A stretch of 64,000 nt of DNA from Delphinapterus leucas (lineage: Eukaryota; Chordata; Mammalia; Artiodactyla; Monodontidae): assembly GCF_002288925.2 (NCBI RefSeq), contig NW_022098021.1:29771190-29835189 (forward strand), read 5' to 3'. Below are positions 59,314 to 64,000 of this stretch, piece by piece. Position 1 is the first letter of the stretch, and each line of letters opens with the position of its first letter. A program made the position numbers and the translations under genes. Under the pieces are notes generated by a model. That model ran no database searches and was not told the origin of the DNA. It worked only from the letters and a program-made list of their open reading frames with translations.

Positions 59314-61409
59314 GGGGGACAAGGGGAAGATGGCGGAAGTGTAGGATGCGGAGATCACCTTCCTCCCCACAGATACACCAGAAATACATCTACAGGTGGA
59401 ACAACTCCTACAGAACACCTACTGAATGCTGACAGAAGACTCAGACCTCCCAAAAGGCAAGAAAGTCCACACGTACCTGGGTAGGGCAAAAGAAAAAAGA
59501 ATAAACAGAGACAAAAGGATAGGGATGGGACCTGCACCAGTGGGAGGGAGCTGTGAAGGAGGAAAGGTTTCCACACACCAGGAAGCCCCTACGTGGCCGG
59601 AGACTGAGGGTGGCGGAGGGGGAAAGCTTCGAAGCTGCGGAGGAGAGCACAGCAACAGGGATGCAGAGGGTGAATTGGAGAGATTCCCGCACAGAGGATC
59701 GGTGCCGACCGGCACTCACCAGCCCGAGAGGTTTTTCTGCTCACCTGCCGGAGCAGGCGGGGCTGGGAGCGGAGGCTCCAGCTTCGGTCAGAGCACAGGG
59801 AGAGGACTGGGGCTAGCGGCATGAACACAGCCTGCAGGGGGTTAGTGCACCATGGCTAGCCTGGAGGGAGTCCAGGGAAAACTCTGGAACTGCCGAAGAG
59901 GTAAGAGACTTTTTCTTCCCTCTTTGTTTCCTGGTGCGTGAGGAGCAGGGATTAAGAGTGCTGCTTAAAGGAGTTCCAGAGATGGGCACGAGCCAAGACT
60001 AAAAGCGTGGACCCCAGAGACGGGCATGAGACACTAAGGCTGCTGCTACCGCTACCAAGAAGCCTGTGTGCAACCACAGGAAACTATCCACACACCCCCC
60101 TTCTGGGGAGCTTGTGCAGCCCGCCACTGCCAGGGTCCCGGGATCCAGGGACAACTTCCCCAGGAGAAGGCATGGCACGTCTCAGGCTGGTGAAACATCC
60201 CACCAGCCTCTGCTGTTGCAGGCTCGCCCTGCACTCCTTACCCCACCCTCCCCCCAGCCTGAGTGAGCCAGAGTCCCTGAAACAGGTGCTCCTTTAACCC
60301 TGTCCTGTCTGAGCGAAGAACGGACGCTTTCTGGCTACCTACACTCAGGTGGGGCCAAATCCAAAGCTGAGCCCTGGGAGTTGTGAAAACAAAGAAGAGA
60401 AAAGGAAACCCCACCCAGCAGCCTCAGAAGCAGTGGATTAAAGTTCCACAATCAACTTGATGTACCCTGCGCCTGTGGAATACATGAATAGACAACGAGT
60501 CATCCCAAATTGAGAAAGTAGACTTTGAGAGCAAGATTTATGATATTTTCCCCTTTTCCTCTTTTTGTGAGTTTAAGTCTGTACACTTCTGTGTGAAATT
60601 TTGTCTGTATAGCTTTCTTCCACTATTTCTCCTAGGGTTCTATCCATCCGTATTTTTTTTTCTTTTAAAAATTATTTTTTTCTTAACACTTATTTTTTCT
60701 TTTAATAATTTTATTTTATATTATCTTACGTTATTGTATTTTATTATCTGTCTTTCTTTCTTTCTTTCCTTCCTTCCTTCCCTCCTTCCTTCCTTCCTCC
60801 CTACCTCCCTTCCCCCCTCCCTCCCTCCCACCTTCCCTCTGTTCTTTTTTCTTTCTTTCTTTTTTCCTTCTTTCTTTCATTGTTTCAAATTGTTCTCCCT
60901 TTAATTCTGAGCTGTGTGGATGAAAGGCTCTTGGTGCTGCAGCCAGGAGTCAGTGCTGTGCCTCTGAGGTGGGAGAGCCTACTTCAGGACACTGGTCCAC
61001 AAGAGACCTTCCAGCTCCATGTAATATCAAATGGCAAATATCTCCTAGAGATCTCCATCTCAACACCAATGCCCAGCTTAACTCAATGACCAGCAAGCTA
61101 TAGTGTTGGACATCCTATGCCAAACAAGGAGCAAGACAGGAACACAACCCCACCCATTAGCAGAGAAGCTGCCTAAAATCATAAAAAATCCACAGACACC
61201 CCAAAACACACCACCAGACATGAACCTGCCCACCAGAAAGACAAGATCCAGCCTCATCCACCAGAACACAGGCACTAGTCCCCTCCACCAGGAAACCTAC
61301 ACAACTCAATGAACCAACTTTAGCAACTGGGAACAGACACCAAAAACAACAGGAACTACAAACCTGCAGCCTGCAAAAAGGAGACCCCAAACACAGTAAG
61401 ATAAGCAAT
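59314..61409 (+). promoter_or_regulatory. L1-d 5' UTR / internal promoter region
   Basis: About 2.1 kb. The first kb is GC-richer and holds a sense uORF starting MKEERFPHTRKPL at 59553 (87 codons) and antisense frames at 59441-59719 and 59589-59828. An expanded CT-rich microsatellite at 60750-60880 replaces the T-rich block of the other copies. A frame homologous to 40537-40821 lies at 61103-61312. Promoter role is inferred from the family. Confidence 0.8.
60750..60880 (+). repeat. (CTTT)n/(CCTT)n/(CCCT)n compound microsatellite
   Basis: About 130 bases of almost pure pyrimidine with three successive unit types, within the T-rich part of the L1-d 5' UTR. Confidence 0.95.
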
Positions 61410-62303
61410 ATGAGATGACAGAAAAATACACAGCAGATAAAGGAGCAAGATAAAAACCCACCAGACCTAAAAAATGAAGATGTAATAGGCAGTCTACCTG
61501 AAAAGCAATTCAGAATAATGATAGTAAAGATGATCCAATATCTTGGAAATAGAATAGACAAAATGCAAGAAACATTTAATAAGGACCCAGAGGAACTAAA
61601 GGTGAAACAAGCAATGATGAACAACACAACAAAAGAAATTAAAAATACTCTAGATGGGATCAATAGCAGAATAACTGAGGCAGAAGAACGGATAAGTGAC
61701 CTGGAAGATAAAATAGTGGAAATAACTACTGCAGAGCAGAATAAAGAAAAAAGAATGAAAAGAATTGAGGACAGACTCAGAGACCTCTGGAACAACATTA
61801 AATGAGTCAACATTCGAATTAAAAGGGTTCTAGAAGAAGAAGAGGAAAAGAAAGGGACTGCAAAAATATTTGAAGACGATATAGTTGAAAACTTCCCTGA
61901 TATGGAAAAGGAAATAGTTAATCAAATGCAGGAAGAACAGAGAGTCCCATACAGGATAGATCCAAGGAGAAATACGCCAAGACACATATTAATCAAACTG
62001 TCAAAATTTAAATACAAAGAAAGCATATTAAAAGCAACAAGGCAAAAACAACAAATAATACACAAGGGAATCCCCATAAGGTTAAAAGCAAAACTTTAAG
62101 CAGAAACTCTGCAAGCCAGAAGGAACTGGCAGGACATATTTAAAGTGATGAGGGAGAAAAACCTGCAATCAAGATTACTCTACCCAGCAAGGATCTCATT
62201 CAGATTTGATGGAGAAATTAAAACCTTTACAGACAAGCAAAAGTTGAGAGACTTCAGCACCACAAAACCAGCTTTACAACAAATGCTAAATGAACTTTTC
62301 TAG
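61410..62303 (+). pseudogene. L1-d ORF1 remnant (about 298 codons, same frame)
   Basis: The frame from ATG 61410 to TAG 62301-62303 keeps its overall register, about the normal ORF1 length. Point mutations have made stops: TGA at 61416-61418 (third codon) and TGA at 61803-61805, where an Arg codon is expected after NNIK. The piece 61518-61805 shows the coiled coil with heptad-like EELK / ITEAEERISDLEDKIVEI. The piece 61902-62099 covers the RNA-binding half, including RNTPRHILIKLSK. So it was lost by substitutions rather than large rearrangement. Confidence 0.9.
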
Positions 62304-62361
62304 GCAAGAAACACAAGAGAAGGAAAAGACCTACAATAAAATACTCAAAACAATTAAGAAA

Positions 62362-64000
62362 ATGGGAATAGGAACATACATAATGATAATTACCTTAAAT
62401 GTAAATGGACTAAGTGCTCCCACCAAAAGATGCAGATTGGCTAATGGATAAAAAAATCAAGACCCATATACATGCTTTCTACCAGACACCCACTTCAGAC
62501 CTAGAGAAACATACATTCTGAAAGTAAGGGGATGGAAAAATATATTCCATGCAAATGGAAATGAAAAGAAACCTGTAGTCGCAACTCTCATGTCAGACAC
62601 AATAGTCTTTAAAATAAAGACTATTAGAAGAGAAAAAGAAGGACACTACATAATGATCAAGGGATCAATCCAAGAAGAATATATAACAATTGTAAATTTT
62701 TATGAACCCAACATAGGAGCACCTCAATACATACGGCAAATACTAACAGCCATAAAAGGGGAAATCGACAGTAACACATTTATAGTAGGGGACTTTAACA
62801 CCCCACTTTCACCAATGGACCAATCATCCAAAATGAAAATAAATAAGGAAACACAAGCTTTAAATGATACATTAAACAAGATGGACTTAATTGATATTTA
62901 TAGGACAATCCATCCAAAAACAACAGAATACACATTTTTCTCAAGTGCTCATGGAACATTCTCCAGGATAGATCATATCTTGGGTCACAAATCAAGTTTG
63001 GTAAATTTAAGAAAATTGAAATTGTATCAAGTAACTTTTCCGACCACAATGCTATGAGCGTAGATATCAATTACAGGAAAAGATATGTAAAAAATGCAAA
63101 CACATGGAGGCTAAAAAATGCACTACTTAATAACGAAGTAATCACTGAAGAAATCAAAGAGGAAATAAAAAATACCTAGAAACAAATGACAATGGAGGCA
63201 CGATGACCCAAAACCTATGGGATGCAGTGAAAGCAGTTCTAAGAGGGATGTTTATAGCAGTACAATCCTACCTTAAGAAACAGTATACATCTTGAAAAAA
63301 CAACCTAACCTTGAACCTAAAGCAATTAGAAAAAGAAGAATAAAAAACCCCAAAGTTAGCAGAAGGAAAGAAATCATAAAAATCAGATCAGAAATAAATG
63401 AAAAAGAAATGAAAGAAACAATAGCAAAGATCAATAAAACTAAAAGCTGGTTCTTTGAGAAGATAAACAAAATTGATAAACCATTAGCTAGACTCATTAA
63501 GAAAAAATGGGAGAAGACTCAAATCAATAGAATTAGAAATGCAAAAGAAGAAGTAACAACTGACACTGCAGAAATACAAAAGATCGTGAGAGATTACTAC
63601 AACTCTATGCCAATAAAACGGAAAACATGGAAGAAATGGACAAATTCTTAGAAATAAACAACCTGCCAAGACTGAATCAGGAAGAAATAGCAAATATGAA
63701 CAGACCAGTCACTAGCACTGAAATTGAAGCTGTGATTAAAAATTTTCCAACAAACAAAAGCCCAGGACCAGATGGCTTCACAGGTGAATGCTATCAAACA
63801 TTTAGGGAAGGGCTAACACCTATCCTTCTCAAAATTTTCCAAAATACAGCAGAGGGAGGAACACTCCCAAACTCATTCTACAAGGCCACCATCACCTTGA
63901 TACCGAAACCAGACAAGGATGTCACAAAGAAAGAAAACTACAGGTCAATATCACTGATGAACATAGATGCAAAAATCCTCAACAAAATACTAGCAAACAG
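62362..64000 (+). pseudogene. L1-d ORF2 remnant, truncated by window edge
   Basis: It starts with ATG at 62362. An early frameshift near 62440 (cagattggctaatggataaa) breaks the endonuclease. The catalytic landmarks survive in the piece 62590-63057: GDFN near 62788 and SRIDHILG near 62970. A second frameshift follows before the SDH motif near 63040. The linker (63292-63651) and RT N-terminal segments ([12 protein letters not shown]..., then [15 protein letters not shown]) follow to 64000. The FADD motif would lie beyond the window. Confidence 0.9.

Larger units (their letters stand above)
59314..64000 (+). mobile_element. L1-d: 5'-complete L1 running off the right edge
   Basis: The 5' end reads aaggggaagatggcggaagt (YY1-like core intact). 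It has a 5' UTR to 61409, ORF1 61410-62303, and ORF2 from 62362 to the window end, within the RT N-terminal half. It was inserted into an older L1 fragment in the same orientation. It is the best preserved of the large copies at sequence level, but both ORFs already hold stops. Confidence 0.93.

Noticed and set aside
1..64000. Bacterial-type system, operon or phage element
   Set aside because: All identifiable content is mammalian retroelements and AT-rich non-coding DNA; no ribosome-binding sites, compact gene arrays or bacterial protein families were seen.

Overview
This window is a gene-poor, AT-rich stretch of mammalian nuclear DNA, almost certainly from a cetacean. The main evidence is repeated copies of a tRNA-derived SINE with the CHR-2 type head (gcttccctggtggcgcagtgg, ending in taccgc plus poly-A). 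Longer CHR-1 type copies are also present, and all sit among artiodactyl-type L1 LINEs. I saw no BovB or Bov-tA, which argues against a ruminant; I cannot exclude a hippopotamus. I found no host protein-coding gene, no tRNA or rRNA gene, no CRISPR array and no bacterial system. The long open frames are L1 pieces, shadows of L1 and SINE sequence, or chance frames.

Layout. 1-5724: 5'-complete L1 (call it L1-a, minus strand, 3' end beyond the left edge) holding two CHR-2 SINEs. 5830-8372: ancient L1, minus. 9240-12705: ancient L1, plus, with a CHR SINE and a (TG)n. 12706-15462: unique AT-rich DNA ending in two perfect hairpins, then a CHR-1 SINE. 15840-17983: possible antisense LTR, an L1 with a 5' inversion, and an ERV1-like LTR. 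17984-30738: mostly unique DNA with a faint HAL1/L1 relic, three MIR pieces and microsatellites.

30739-38505: nested locus. An older minus-strand L1 was split by a younger minus-strand L1 (L1-b). The inserted unit carries about 0.9 kb of non-L1 sequence at its 5' end and is bounded by a perfect 12-bp target-site duplication. 38931-46631: L1-c, plus strand, complete from 5' end to poly-A, with a CHR-2 and a CHR-1 inside. 46632-58380: unique DNA with three CHR-2 copies, a HAL1/L1 ORF1 relic, a short 5'-truncated L1 and a second inverted L1. 58386-64000: CHR-2, an MLT1 LTR piece, an old L1 ORF2 piece, and L1-d (plus strand, 5'-complete, running off the right edge).

All four larger L1s have lost their coding capacity through stops, frameshifts, catalytic-residue changes or SINE insertions. 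The most useful observations are the chimeric L1-b insertion with its target-site duplication, two 5'-inverted L1s fitting twin priming, open frames that recur at matching places in the roughly 2-kb L1 5' UTRs, and a perfect 18-bp hairpin in otherwise unique DNA. Coordinates of old repeats are approximate because they were found by eye and recollection of consensus sequences, without alignment.
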